The notes under the pieces were generated by a model. That model had not been told where the DNA came from, did no database searches, and saw only the letters and a list, made by a program, of their open reading frames with translations. The position numbers and the translations under genes were made by a program. Positions 12,201 to 23,229 of a DNA stretch of 64,000 nucleotides are shown here, in pieces (within the stretch, counting starts at the first letter, position 1; the number at the start of each line of letters is the position of its first letter). Source of the stretch: Solen grandis (Eukaryota; Mollusca; Bivalvia; Adapedonta; Solenidae); NCBI GenBank assembly GCA_021229015.1, contig CM037794.1:46125436-46189435 (forward strand), in the 5' to 3' direction.

Positions 12201-15200
12201 CTGTCCTAGGAAGCGGTAAATCAAAAGCAGGCATTGTTTATTTGCATAATTACCACAGCTGTTTTCAATGCACTGTATCACTCTGTGCACAGTACTGTTA
12301 CAGTGGAGTGTAATTGAGTGCATCAGGTGTATTAATACTGAAGTAAGGTCAAGACCTCCTTATTAATATTTCGAATCATGTAAATGTAGCTGTGGGTGAT
12401 TGAACAAAGCAGAATGTCCCCACATGTAACTTTTGGATTTTTTTTTTTTTTTTTTTTATAATTTTCATAAAGGTCAATGTCACTTGAAGGTCAAGTTCAA
12501 GCTCAATACTGTCCAATAGAAACTAGTGTCTGATCAAGTTTCAGCAAAATATGACAATGGATAAGTACTGATAACAGCTGTAAGTAAACTTTACCTTCCA
12601 ATAAACAATACAAGAATGTTCTCTGGAACATGCGTGTCACCTGCTGAAGCGTGATGGAAAAAGAGTGACAGACAGACAGATGGACAGACAACAGACAAGT
12701 GATCCCTATGTGTCACCTCTGCTTACAGCAGGTAACACAAAAATATCACCCCTAAACCACTGGATAGAGAATTGCATGTATTCAGTTCCAAGTAAAAATG
12801 AAAATCACAGAGAAAAAAAAATTGTTTTCTACCTTTCAGAAGAATCCTCATATCTGTTTGTAACAGCATTGCAGCTGATGTCTTAAACATCTCCATACAT
12901 TTCTCTTCTCTTAGTCGTGTTTCCATGGTTACTGATGACCGCTGACAAATCCGATTGGTCAGTTTGACAGTTTCTAAGGAGTGGTGCATTGTCTGATTCT
13001 GCTGTACAGGGGACAAATTGGGCCTGTAAAATGTACCGTATAGGGGGTTATTTTTGCGGGTGTAATATTTTACGTTTTGCCTTAAAAAAGGGTTAGTTTT
13101 CTCTACATATTTTTTCTCTGCAATTTCTTAACAAAGGAAGAATTTATTTCTGTGCTTGCTTACCTTGCTACATTGAAATAATTTCTTCCTTTGTTAGAAA
13201 TCTACATTTAAGCAATACATAAACATTTAGATCTCTAATTCAAATCTTCTTTCAATCAAGGGAGATCATCCTCAAGGAGGTACATCTCCTATACTTTATG
13301 ATACATCATACAATACATAAACACAATTTAACAGCTGCTAACGGTATAAGTTAGTAAATGTAAGGTAGCTTGCATTTATTTGGCCCAAATATCCTTCACA
13401 ACATACGTGTTAGACTTTGTAAACCATTCTTAAATCTTTGCAATATATTTGTAGTTCCCACAACAATTTGTAAGGACTTGTCTTTTCTACTCTTTATTTT
13501 CCTTTTTTCCCTCAATTATAGGATATTCAGGAAAGCATAAGAGCAAAATCATTTTTTCTGACCTTTCTTTTCATTTTTTGCCAAATGCAATACCTTCATA
13601 CATGCAAGAATATTCCTGCTTGTGTAATTGTAGCATGAATTTAATGAATACCTACCCAAACATCTGGAAGAAGTATTGATGCAGCTTAGCTAAGAAGGCA
13701 ACAGCTTCCAAGCTAACTCTCTGAACACATCTCTCTCCTGAAAATAAACAAGAATTTTCTTTGGAACATGTGTCACTGCTGAAGCGTGAAGGAAAAAGTG
13801 TGATGGACAGACGACCGAAAAGTGATCTCTATGTGTCACCTTTTCTTACAACAGGTGATACAAGAAAAATACCTTATGTTTTATCTTCAGACTTTAAACT
13901 TATTTCCTTCACACTGCAAGACTGTGATACATCTTTTTTTTATATAGTTTTTTTTAAGGTGCAATGATACAATATGGTCCATTATAATGTGTAATCTATA
14001 TTTAGATCTGAAATATAAGAATTTTCAGAAAATGTCTAGGTTCCGTCATGAATCATTTTGCCCACGCTGAGGTTTGCACCCAAAGTGTAATTCAGCACTG
14101 ATTATTTAAGGATTATATCATATAATTGGTTAAACTGTTGAATGGCAACAACATACAACCCGAGTTATCTTTGAATCCCTTTATGTCATATAAATGCATT
14201 TTGATGACCTAGAAAACAGAGCAAACCAAGATCAGACAGCTCCTTCCCTCAAGGATCTGTTTCATCAGGTTCTCCTCTGTTTGTTCATACAATATTGTAG
14301 CATGGCAAAGAAAATTTCAATTGCAATCATAAACCATTTGAAGTTAGGAAAAAATTATATTTGTCAAGTCATAATTTTTTATGCCTATATGAATATTCAT
14401 GAGGTTAAAAAGTAATTATACCATTTATAAAAACCATGGTAATTATTTTGGTCAGTCACTCACCCAATTCAAAATTGTCCAACAGGGTGGACATAGTGTC
14501 CACATCATGACGAAGGAGGTAGCTGTGGTCAAAGGTCAAATGATTTGTCATATTGTCAAGGCCACCTGACCCCTCAAAGATCCTGGCCAAATTATCTTCA
14601 ATTGCTGGACACACGACTTCTTTCTGGACGTCTGCACTGAGAGACTGAAAAAAGCTGCAATAAAAAGAGAACATTTGGATTTTCTTGCATACTTCTTGTC
14701 AGGACTTGATGAAAATTCAGACAAATTCCCACTGACAAGAGTTCATTCAACATTGAAAATAATTATAACACAATTTCCTAACTGAATTATTTTTTCTTTT
14801 TTATGATCATAAGTATATTATAATGTAACAATTCTTAATTTTTTTTCAAAGAGATCAGCCCTTTATGTCATGAATTGAATGTACAAATTTATAAATTGAT
14901 GAATATTAATTAACTGAACTTTTAATGGTATACAAAAACAGTGGATTTTCATTTCAAAATTAGGAGCTTCAATAGTTTAAGAGCCAGGGCTCTTGATCTC
15001 CATTTTTAGTGTAAATATTGGGCACCATTCCCCCAGCCAAAAAGTATGTTCCACACCCCCCCCCCCATTTTCAAGCAAAATTCCCCCTACAATCCAAAAT
15101 GTAAGAGCTCATATGAATAACAAGAATGGTTAATTGGTAGATTGTTGCAAAGTATACCTTTTGATTTCCATTTTAGTTTTACCCAATAAAGCTACCAGAC

Positions 15201-16957
15201 AGGAACTATTTTGTACATTTTTATCAATATGATTATTGTATGAATGTGCAGCAAGAATTGCCACAGGAGGAAACGACACAAAAATCCACCCCCCCCCCCA
15301 CCCCCCCCCCCCGAAGGTAGAGGTACTGTTCCTCCAAAAAAGAGAGAGAGAGTCCTGTGAGCAAAGAGAGGCGACTCTGATCAGACAGCTTCTCTGTTGC
15401 CAAGGCATCAAAATGAATTTGTATTAAGTAAAGGGCTAGAATCACTCTACTAACCTGACAAGCACTCTTCTGCAGGGATTCTTTGATGTAGCGATAAAGA
15501 ACAAATGGACAAGGAAGTGTAACACCTGTGATGCTTTCTCCTTGGCATCTGGATATGACTTCAGCAGATGAGTCACTTCTTTTGATGCCTGCAGATGAGA
15601 AGGCAAAATTCAATACATATTTCATATGTAATAGGGTAAGAAAATTTTTAGCCTGATCAAGCCTTGTGTTTGGAAAAAAACAACTTAAACACCACCTCAA
15701 TGAAAAATAGTGGTTTTAAGAGAAAGCAATTAATGTCACTTATTTAAGAAACCTGCCTGTTTAATTCATGTTTTGAAGGAAAGAAAGCTGCCTATTTATT
15801 CCATGCTTTCAGTAAATAGCATAGAAATAATAATAATAAATCATACAATGCACTTTATAAGTTAATAAGTTTCTTATTTTTACGTGACAATAAAAGTTGC
15901 CTATATGTCTATTAAAAGTAGTGTTAAACACATAGCTATTTAAAACAATTTTCACCTTTTTCAGAACTTCAATCTGTTCCTTTGCATTTTCTGCATCTAA
16001 CAGACTTAATAGCTGGACATAAAGTTTGTCAGTCTTTGAAGCATCTGAAAAATAAAACCATATTAGAAAAAACAATAAAACCCATATATGGATTTTTTTA
16101 AAAATCAAATCAGATCAAAACCAAAGTTGAACTAATTTAATTTTATGTATAAAAGTTTTGACTTAAAATGTTATCTTGATATTCTCCCTATAACTAAATA
16201 CAGACCAATATTAACAAGACTTAAGAGTTTCAAGCTATAAGTTTGAAATTGAAATAGAGAGGTGGACCAAACCAAACAAAATAACAAAGTCTGAAAGAAA
16301 TGTCAATTTTGTACATGTAATTTTGTAGAAGGTGAGTTTCATTTTATTTCAGAATGCATCTTGTACAAAGAAATGAGACTAACATATCAAATATCAGCAA
16401 ATATTTCTAGAAAAATCCAGTGATCCATAACTACTCACATCAGAAAATAAAACACAAATAAATAAATAGGTATGTATGGCATGTATGAATATAAAAGAAT
16501 TTAGAAAAAAATTCATTATCTGCAAAAATGATTTTTTTGATTAACAATGGTTAAATATGATTATTCTTATTGATCATTACTTTGCATTTGCTTTAATATT
16601 TTTGTGCATGTAAACGTAAATGTGTGTGTGTGTGTAGAAATAGAGAGAGTGTACAAATATGCAACAAATATACACTATTCCAGCCATAGATGTGAACTTC
16701 TACAGGCCTGGACTGGACATGTTTGTTATAGATTGAAACCCAAGTGACTCTTCCTATAGTGCCACGACAGAGAAAAAACTAAAACTGTTGCATATAAGTA
16801 CACTGGGCCCCTTTCGTGTACACGTAATCTTAGCCGACTACTAGTGCTATCCGACGACTAGCGTTTTCACTAGGATCTCACCTGTAATTATTTCTATTTG
16901 TTCAGCATTTATCTTGTTTGACACGCAGAGGTCTTTAGTTAGTTTGAATGCCGGCAT
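3325..16957 (-). CDS. THADA: THADA (Trm732-family ARM-repeat protein), N-terminal ~570 residues, 13 exons
   Basis: THADA/Trm732 is a large helical-repeat scaffold that partners the FTSJ1/Trm7 methyltransferase in 2'-O-methylating tRNA position 32. Exons on the minus strand: 16957-16882, 16044-15956, 15588-15455, 14644-14464, 13737-13656, 13023-12833, 11496-11405, 10982-10735, 10138-10073, 9907-9781, 8936-8867, 6181-5982, 3477-3325. All have GT/AG borders and all phases agree except at exon 2/3. The start ATG (MPAFKLTKD) has an in-frame TAA five codons upstream. Recognition rests on the last exons: SCKGKYGTLAILVGHLGSAR, then SDLYEALFRSH and WCRHWVDPVIHMLCRQNKLV correspond in order to the human THADA segment around KGKYTCLGCLVECIG and WVSPLLFILCEGNL. 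Metazoan THADA is close to 1,900-2,000 residues, so about the first 30% is visible and the gene continues leftward. Exon sizes of 66-248 bp and introns of 0.2-2.7 kb are typical of an animal gene. Confidence 0.88.
3525..3690 (-). mobile_element. Fragment of a hairpin-ended repeat element
   Basis: ACAAAAGGGCCATGATGGTCC followed by TTGCTCACC is a diverged copy of the element end seen at 2525 (hairpin then CTCACC). The following text (ACTTGAGTGTAAACAAAGAG) resembles the interior of the repeat array at 6.4-7.4 kb. It lies within THADA intron 12. Confidence 0.5.
4343..5789 (-). mobile_element. Rolling-circle-like (Helentron/HINE-like) element with central tandem repeats
   Basis: Left end AACAAGAGCCTGAGGGCTCT forms a stem-loop (GAGCC-tgag-GGCTC), followed by CTCACCTGAG. 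The right end is CTCAGGTGAGCTAAAAA, so CTCACCTGAG is inverted at the two ends. Between them are about six copies of a ~165-bp unit (for example at 4568, 4745, 4903, 5065, 5238, 5403) with the core GGGCGGGGCCAATTTTGACC. Asymmetric ends (one hairpin, subterminal inverted repeats), no ORF and a central array fit non-autonomous Helentron-type elements. It lies in THADA intron 12. Confidence 0.7.
5982..6181 (-). CDS. THADA: THADA coding exon 12
   Basis: This exon has 200 bp: two leading bases complete a Thr codon, then 66 codons (DPVKDDQFLQSLT ... EQTLGCY). Acceptor TTTTACAG and donor GTAAGTC are both strong. It carries the KGKYGTLAILVGHLG motif that gave the THADA identification. Neighbouring exons join in phase on both sides. 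Confidence 0.88.
6299..8853 (-). mobile_element. Hairpin-family element with ~170-bp central array, interrupted by a nested element
   Basis: A run of about 21 G starts near 6301. Six to seven copies of a ~170-bp unit follow to 7421, marked by AAAAGGGGCATAACTCCTGACC and GAAGATGCTAGAGTGTAAAC. The array is cut at 7422 by another element and resumes at about 8738 with GATAGAGTGTAAACAC, ending in the family terminus CTCAGGTGAGCTAAAAA at 8853. I do not see a clean left hairpin end; the homopolymer region may have replaced it. Confidence 0.6.
7422..8737 (-). mobile_element. Nested element of the 'ACTATTC' hairpin family
   Basis: Left end AACAAGAGCTGTCAGAGACAGC is a six-base-pair hairpin (GCTGTC/GACAGC) followed by CTCGACTATTC. 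The right end is GAATAGTC-AAGCTAA, the inverse of that subterminal motif. Inside are about six copies of a ~195-bp unit (CCTTGCATGCAAAACTTTAACC, then AAGGGGCCATAA). A second copy with the same ends lies at 32001-32811. The array of the outer element continues on both sides, so this one inserted later. Confidence 0.7.
8867..8936 (-). CDS. THADA: THADA coding exon 11
   Basis: A 70-bp exon encoding AIRFTVKDIFDNVISIHLST plus three residues. Acceptor ATTTCAG and donor GTAAGT. Its position and pattern match the human THADA stretch 'LRHQTKIMFKNLLQMH'. It is phase 0 on entry and phase 1 on exit, joining exon 12 exactly. It is too short to appear as an ORF and was found by following phase. Confidence 0.82.
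9182..9260. repeat. (GAT)n microsatellite
   Basis: About 26 tandem GAT/ATG/TGA triplets lie in THADA intron 10. They open spurious poly-Asp and poly-Met reading frames. The unique sequence to the left (8940-9180) is open on both strands over short stretches but has no splice or homology support. Confidence 0.95.
9781..10982 (-). CDS. THADA: THADA coding exons 8-10
   Basis: Exon 8 (10982-10735, 82 codons plus 2 bases) has SKSAFEHVDWLKKSG and a hydrophobic helix-rich part (SAYLCLCYGFLSMVSMETML). Exon 9 (10138-10073) encodes CKDVGSKLLAAKSICFLTQRL. Exon 10 (9907-9781) ends ILQFVWTSWEDTVD, matching the human 'LLEYVYTHWEHPLDAL' segment. Phases join as 2/1 and 2/1, restoring Ser and Arg codons. The alternating hydrophobic helices fit the ARM/HEAT-like fold of the family. 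No catalytic motif is expected. Confidence 0.85.
11541..12160 (-). mobile_element. Short hairpin-family element (CTCACCTGAG ends)
   Basis: The left end AACAAGAGGGACAAGATGGCCCT can fold (AGGG/CCCT) and is followed by CGCTCACCTGAG. The right end GTGCTCAGATAAGCTAAAAA is a decayed form of CTCAGGTGAGCTAAAAA. The interior shares 'GGGCCATGATTTGAACA' with the 4343-5789 element but has few repeat units. It lies in THADA intron 6. Confidence 0.65.
12609..12743 (-). mobile_element. ~135-bp hairpin element, GTGTCACC family
   Basis: ACAAGAATGTTCTCTGGAAC contains an inverted TGTTC/GAACA. GTGTCACCTGCTGAAG follows, then a GACAGACAGA-rich centre, and the end is GTGTCACCTCTGCTTACAGC. Further copies lie at 13747, 45382 (inverted) and 46827 (inverted). 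No coding capacity. Confidence 0.65.
12833..14644 (-). CDS. THADA: THADA coding exons 4-6
   Basis: Exon 4 (14644-14464) encodes SLSADVQKEVVCPAIEDNLA through LLDNFELG, matching human 'MHRFTSRLQEELN..ISSCMENFNLG'. Exon 5 (13737-13656) encodes ERCVQRVSLEAVAFLAKLHQ. Exon 6 (13023-12833) encodes PNLSPVQQNQTMHHSLETVK through TDMRILLK. Phase joins are 1/2, 2/1 and 1/2. For exon 4 an alternative acceptor ten bases upstream (TTGCAG) breaks the phase with exon 3, so 14644 is preferred. Confidence 0.83.
13747..13869 (-). mobile_element. Second copy of the GTGTCACC hairpin element
   Basis: It begins AACAAGAATTTTCTTTGGAAC and keeps GTGTCAC-TGCTGAAGCGTGA and the closing CTTACAACAGGTGATAC. It lies only ten bases beyond the acceptor side of THADA exon 5, within intron 4. 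Confidence 0.6.
14212..14410. mobile_element. MITE-like repeat, ATGAATATTCATGAGG family
   Basis: AACAGAGCAAACCAAGATCA + GACAGCTCC at left, TCTCCTCTGTTTGTTCATAC in the middle and AATATTCATGAGGTTAAAA at right. It is in THADA intron 4 just before exon 4. Confidence 0.55.
15455..16957 (-). CDS. THADA: THADA coding exons 1-3 with start codon
   Basis: Exon 1 (16957-16882): MPAFKLTKDLCVSNKINAEQ plus EIIT, donor GTGAGA. Exon 2 (16044-15956): ASKTDKLYVQLLSLLDAENA plus KEQIEVLKK, donor GTGAAA. Exon 3 (15588-15455): IKRSDSSAEVISRCQGESIT to KSACQ, donor GTTAGT. The exon 1/2 join is in phase (Asp). Exon 2 ends in phase 0 while exon 3 seems to start two bases before a codon, so this junction is unsettled. 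An unnoticed micro-exon, a non-canonical site or a one-base error near the A-run could explain it. Confidence 0.75.
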
Positions 16958-17057
16958 TTTGACTCTTATAAATTACTCGTCTGTTCCTTTCAGTGAAGTA
17001 GAACGAAATAAATCCAATAGTGATTAAATTCATGCAAAGAGTTCACGTTGTCAGCTG

Positions 17058-17076
17058 GATGCAGCCATCTTGGCGG
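17058..17076 (-). promoter_or_regulatory. YY1-like motif near the THADA start
   Basis: On the minus strand CAAGATGGCTGC lies about 100 bp upstream of the THADA ATG. It resembles the YY1 site (AAGATGGCGGC), often found just downstream of transcription starts of housekeeping genes. This is position plus motif only. A (CA)n tract follows at 17109-17137. Confidence 0.4.
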
Positions 17077-17106
17077 TGCATTAATTTCACACTATCGTAA
17101 AATTTC

Positions 17107-17108
<2 letters not shown>

Positions 17109-17137
<29 letters not shown>
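17109..17137. repeat. (CA)n microsatellite
   Basis: About 14 CA dinucleotides immediately upstream of the THADA promoter region. Confidence 0.95.
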
Positions 17138-17138
<1 letters not shown>

Positions 17139-17139
17139 C

Positions 17140-20100
17140 TTTCTACCTCTCAACATTTTTACAAACCCACTTACACAGTTCTTAGAGATGGACATACCGG
17201 CAATCCAATAGCAGGTGTAATAGTAAGTCAATGGATGACCTGGTGTAAACAAGCCGACCCCTTAAAGACCTCTTTTTCAAGGGATCAATTTTACAGATAA
17301 ACAACTCTTTTTTTTTTTAATATGTTATTGTTTTTGGTTAAAATGCAATAATATAGTGCTGTTGTATGTCTTTGTGATTTTTTTTATATGAAGCCCTTTC
17401 GTAAAAATTAAAAAAACAAAAACAAAAAAAAGTTGTTTATCTGTGCACTGTGTTTTACATTGCTCCCAATATTGGGCTTCTACAGGGATCAACTTTATTT
17501 AAAGAAAAAAAAAAAAGAAGATATTATATAAAAGATACTTTTTGTAAATCGGGACAGGATAGGAATGACACATGATTCTCATATTGCACCCCCTTACTTT
17601 GTGAAGATAGGGTATAATAAAGCTTATCAATTTAAAGGGGACTCGTAGATTCCACACCTTACAGTATATTGTACCTGTTTACAGTCAAACCTATCTTAGC
17701 GGTCAGTCTAGGGATCAAGAGAAAGTGCCCGTTTAGCAGAGGTCGCACTAAATGAAGGTTAAACATATAATAAAGTGCTAGATTGGTAATATAGAAATTG
17801 ACCGCTATATACAGGTTGACTGCTTGATACAGGTGGCTGCTAAAACAGGTTGAACTGTACAAAATTGTGCATTGCTCATTCCAGGTCAATGTGATATCAG
17901 TGCACATAAAACACTCTCATTAACCCTTTACCTCATAAATATTCATATACAAATCCAAACCCACGAGCGCTTATTCTGTTACTCCATACATCGCCCAAGG
18001 GATTATTAGTTAGCGTTTGCTCATTATGGATTATTTGAAAAGCCGTGCCACTATTCACAGCTCCACTAGGTAGTGGGGATTTTTGGACCAATAGAAAATC
18101 TTGTACTCGTTCTTATGACACTTGGACAAACCTTTACCGACTTTCAGACTTTAGATCTCCAACTGAAGAGTACTCATTTATGTAAGCATATTTTGGACTG
18201 GTCTAACTTTAGCGTTTGGACTTTAACGATAAAGTGCTATCCAATTATCGCAAGGCTGACAGATTTAATAGGCAGCCATGGGTATCCGATGCTGGTACAA
18301 ATTAATTACTTTATAAACATCTGTTTCCTGAACTTATAATGGTATATGAAACATGATTAGCTACAATATCTTATGAGCAAACAGAAACGACAAGGATCAG
18401 ACAGCTGCTGGAAGATGCTGTCTGATCATTTTCTCTGTTTGACAAGGTGCTAATATGTTTATATGTAACCATTAACTTAAATGTCAATTTTTGTGTTTTG
18501 TTTTTTGTTTTTTTGGTTTAAAGTCCTGCTAACAGTATTCCAGTCATTTGGAGACTATGTCTACTTGAGACAGATATAATGCTGCCACACTGCAGTATCA
18601 CACTGTAGACATGTGGCATGATACCACACCCAGTCACATTATCTTAACACCAGGCCAACCAATCCTCAAACTACCTTATATGCTGAGTGCCAAGCATGGG
18701 TGCTATACCAAAACAATTTTTTTTGACTTTGCTATGTTGTGGCTGGGAATCACACCCATAAACTCTCAGCCAATGGGACCAGTCCAAACTTGTGTTATAG
18801 ATATGGATCAGTCAGTGAAGAATAAGCAACAACAATAAGCTTAACCACAACTTTTTACTTAATTTAAAAAAGGACACATTTACTGCCATGTCAGTAAATA
18901 ACACATCACATTTTTTAAGTGGTCATTTTATTAAAATGATCCCATTTACCCAATGTACTAAATAAACATATTTCTGCTATTTTTCAGCCTCGGTAACTCC
19001 GGGCGTTATTCAGTGAAATGGGCAAATATTTAGTAATGCGCCCAAAATATCAATTTCCAAGCATCCAATGAAATCGGATTGCCTCATCTGCACGAAAGTA
19101 TGCAGTGGCCAATCAAATGGGCAGCTTTATGACACACCTCCGATAAACTATTTCTGGTGTTATTGCCCAGGGAATCCAATGGAAGTAACCAGCCTGGGTT
19201 AGTGAGGGTGAGTGCTTGAGATTATTGCAACAATAATCAGCATAAAACCTATCTCATTTAAATACAAGAAACATATCTCAGTAGAAATACAAATTTATCA
19301 AGAGTGTCTAAGACACAGCAATATTAAAGGTGCACCCTAAGTTTCAGGTTGATTTAAAAGAATCCTATCAATGAGATTCTAATCAACTGTCAAAGAATTA
19401 TGTCATTTCAAATGCCCATTTTCCTCTTCCAACTTTGGGGAAAAAAAAGGAGAACAATTTAACATATTAAAATACAAAAATGAAATAAATTTATAAAAAA
19501 CATTCCAAATTTTTCAATGTTATAAAAAGTTTAAACCTGTGCTGGATCATAATAGATTAGTAAAACATTCTTTAATTTATAAGTAAAATGGCACTCATGC
19601 TAGAAGTTAAATCGTGATTGAATTTTTCTTATAAATAAAATAAAAGTACATGCACTTTGTATGTATATATGTCTCTTAACAAGAAATATTTAATGAGATA
19701 TCACAAGCAAATAAAGACTTTATATCATATGCTTCACTAACACACAACTCAGATAATAATAATAGTAATAATAAAAGAAAATAATAATTATACATATATA
19801 TGCTCATATATATAAACACTGTAAAGATCCTTATTTCAAACTTATTGAATCCAATTAATTTGTCACCGAACTGCCTCAAAATGAATATGCCTACTGGTTT
19901 AACCAAAGAAAAGCTGTACAAACCTCGGACAAAAAAATGCATGTGAATCTTGCTTTCAATAGTTACCTTAGTTCAACAACCTCCGACAAAGATTTTGGGC
20001 ATCACATTAAGTACTGGTACTGTTAATGTCTTTTATTACTAGAGCTGTAAATATTTATTTAGTCAGGATGACATCAAAATTAAAAAGGAATTAAATGAAA

Positions 20101-22165
20101 GAAAGCTCTGAATGTACTCAAGTTTAATAAACTAGAACTATCTTTAAAGCAAATTCCTGTAGTTATAAATAATGTTGATCTAAAAAATATAATGGTACGG
20201 TTTAATTCACAAGTTCTATGACAAGTTAAGTAATATCTGACAATCCGGGTCTCTCACAGTTAATCTATTTCCTTAATACAAAATGTACTTCAAGTGTGCC
20301 GGTAGATCTTCTTTATGTATCTGAAAATTATTTAAGTTCTTTTGCAATGAAAATGAGTACAATCTACCATAGGCTGAATAAAACAGATTACATCAAAGAT
20401 AAAGATCCACACTAAATATGACTTCCATTGAAAAACTACAGAGAAAAAAGAACAAAAATTAAATAAAATAGGAACATACCCTGTATGAACAAGAAAATTT
20501 GAAAGACCCAATTATTGTGAACAGCAGCTTTTAAAGTTGCAATACTACTCAAAATCAATGCAATAAATATAAAAAAATAGGGAAAATGGTTCTTTTAATA
20601 ATATTAAATTAATCATAAATATGTTAAATGACTGTAGGAAATTAATGTTTCTACCTCTTCACAAAGATTTCCCAAATATTTACACAACGTTTTCTAGAAT
20701 CGACCGAGCTCTGTCACATAGTCAGATTGGCCTTCGTAGGTCATGCATAATCTTAAGTGTTTGTAAACAAGCAGGTGTCTGGCGAAAGTCGAGGTGTGTG
20801 TTTATATTAAAAGTGTCAGGCACCTGTTGGTCAAGTAATCCCATCTCCTTAGCCATTAAGTTCTATAGAGAAAATGGATTAATATGTTCTCTAGATGCAT
20901 AACATTTCTTTTTCATTGGATAAATATATCAAGTTGAGCACTATTACTCCTAGACTTCTGTTTTTAGATAGCTTGTATTTATATTTATGTAAATTAAGCA
21001 GTTTCTGGAAGTTGGTGGTCGTTAAAGTCCGTACTTGTTGATACAGTAACAGTTTTATAGATAATTCGTAGGTCCATCGTAGATATTAAATGTCAGTGAT
21101 TTGTTACAGATTTAAATATTCAAGATAAATTGGTGTATCTGTAGTATTGCATCTTTAAACTTAAGATCCAACAAGCATGTGATCCAACACAAATGACCTC
21201 ATGTATCCAACAGATTGATGGATTTGTTTGGAAAAGTGGTTGGAGACTTCCAACATACTAATGAATAATTCCAAATGGCAGATGGAATCAACTAATTGTT
21301 GGAGCAACACTTTATCAAATCAATTACCAAATTCCTTAAATTTTCTCAACTTACAATTCTGTAATACAAAGTTGATAATAAGCAGTTATATAAAGTTATA
21401 TAAATGATCACTCTTGAGACAGGAGATTAAAAAATAACATTAGGAAATTCCACATGTTAACAAATAGTGCATTTATAACTATAAAATGTTAATGAATGTA
21501 ACAAAAACTGATTATCTGATTCATTCCTGTCATTATGTATTTAACAACTAAAATGTCGATAACAAATGTTAATTCCTCACAGATAAAATACCTGTATAAA
21601 CAGTGAGTTACCCCACCCTCGTTTACAAAATGGCTTTTGACTAAATAGTTTACAAAATGGCTTTTGACTAAATAATCGTAATAAATTAAATTTTCGTTGG
21701 ATACAGAAACTGATGAAGACATCAAGTTAATATGCATGAAATGTCCATTCATTACATAACTATAATAGACCAAACTTTCCTTTTATCATAAAATGTACAC
21801 AGTTCAAGATAGCAGATTTATTCCATAACTACCTTATCACTACCCAGTTATCAGCACTAGCCTTTATTATTAGGTATCTCTGACGAATGGTTATGTTTAT
21901 GGTATAACTTAATAAGAATATGTGTATATAGCTATCAGTTTACTATACATAATTATGAACTTTTCATAAGTATATACATGTACACCACAATTTTTGACCT
22001 CTTGATTTAACTAAACATCTCAAATTGAGATTTTTAACTAAACATCTGAAAATAAGTTTTTAAAATTTTTGATAATTTAGGTAAACAAAGAAAATAATGT
22101 TTACGATATTTAAAACCTTTATTAAAATAACCAAATGTTAGCTACTAACCCATAATTAACTATCA
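17140..22165. other. Intergenic stretch between THADA and the RNFT-type gene
   Basis: Apart from a SINE copy (18520-18790) and short repeat scraps (a TTAACCCTTTACCTCAT end at 17921, a CAAGGATCAGACAGCTGC fragment near 18391) I see no gene. The reading frames are short, low in coding bias and unsupported by splice sites. Composition is strongly AT-rich, especially 19.4-22.1 kb. Confidence 0.6.
18520..18790 (-). mobile_element. tRNA-derived SINE copy, inverted
   Basis: Its body, read on the minus strand, is the same as in the full-length copy at 46501: it contains GGTGTGGTATCATGCC and CACTCAGCATATAAG. Divergence is moderate and the tRNA-like head is decayed. Confidence 0.75.
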
Positions 22166-22407
22166 TTAACCCTTTCCCTCATATAGACTCATTTTGACGC
22201 ACTCAGTAGGTACCACATAAAGCCTGATCTTCAGAAAACCACAGTTACACCTTACCAAATTTAATTATATAGTCCTCATTTCCAGACCACTGAGGAGCAG
22301 CGAACAGCATAAAACCTGATCAGCCTGCGAGTTACTCGCAGGCTGATCTGGTTTTATGCTGTTCGCATAGGTCTTTTCATGGTTTCCTCTATGAGGGAAA
22401 GGGTTAA
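22166..22407. mobile_element. Palindromic MITE, 242 bp
   Basis: The ends are inverted: TTAACCCTTTCCCTCATA at left and ATGAGGGAAAGGGTTAA at right. The centre is a second palindrome (GATCAGCCTGCGAG / CTCGCAGGCTGATC) flanked by inverted AACAGCATAAAAC. A direct TA-type or longer target duplication is not obvious (flanks TATCA and ACAAA). This is a non-coding DNA-transposon derivative. Confidence 0.75.
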
Positions 22408-22653
22408 ACAAAAACTTGCTAACTTAATAAGAAATAATGACTTGCTAAAATTACTTCAACAAACGGATACATAATCTATCAAACTACAATTTAACCATGA
22501 TTTTAAACAAATTATGCACATGACCAACACCTTTTTTTAACAAGGGTTTGTACAATTGGTTTTCAATTCTGACAGGTGTTAAGCAAATTGTAGGCAAGAG
22601 TTCCTACACAAAACATATCACAATGTTCATGGCAGTGAACAAAACACTCCATC

Positions 22654-23229
22654 TCAATACCACTGAAGATGTCCGCTGGTGGACCCATCCTGCCATACTG
22701 GGCCATCTTCCTGGATCTGGGCTCGGCACATTGGGCACGTCTTCTCTCGGTCAAACCAAATCGACACGCAGTTCTCGCAGAATATATGCTGAAACACACA
22801 AATTGTTTTATTGGAGGCTCATAGTGCTTACTTTACATAAAACTGAAGGCTCACATGAAAATGAAAACTAATGAATGTCACTTTACATGAAATTGGAGGT
22901 TTATGGTACTCAGTTACATGAAGATGGACACTTATGATCCTCAATTTACATGAAACTGATGAAACTCACATTACATGAATCTTAATGTCATGAAAATGAA
23001 AGCATAAGAACAAATATTTAAGAAAATGAAAATTTATAGTACTTGCTTTACATGAAAATGAAAATTTATAGTACTCATTTTACATGAGACTGGAGCCTGC
23101 CTTTAGCCACTACATAGTAATACTCACTTTACATGCCAGCATCACAGGATCCTGGAAGTCATCCTGGCATATGGGACAGCCCTCTCCTAGCAATTTTATA
23201 TCCTCTTCTGATGGTTGCACTCCATATTT
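22654..23229 (-). CDS. RNFT1: RING-domain exons 9 and 10 of the RNFT-type gene
   Basis: Exon 9 (23229-23128) supplies CPICQDDF and the single Cys of LACK. Exon 10 (22788-22654) begins with the His ligand (HIFCENC) and ends CPMCRAQIQEDGPVWQDGST then the stop. The intron splits the C-x-H pair, so neither exon alone encodes a complete RING. The C-terminal tail after the last Cys is 23 residues. Confidence 0.93.
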
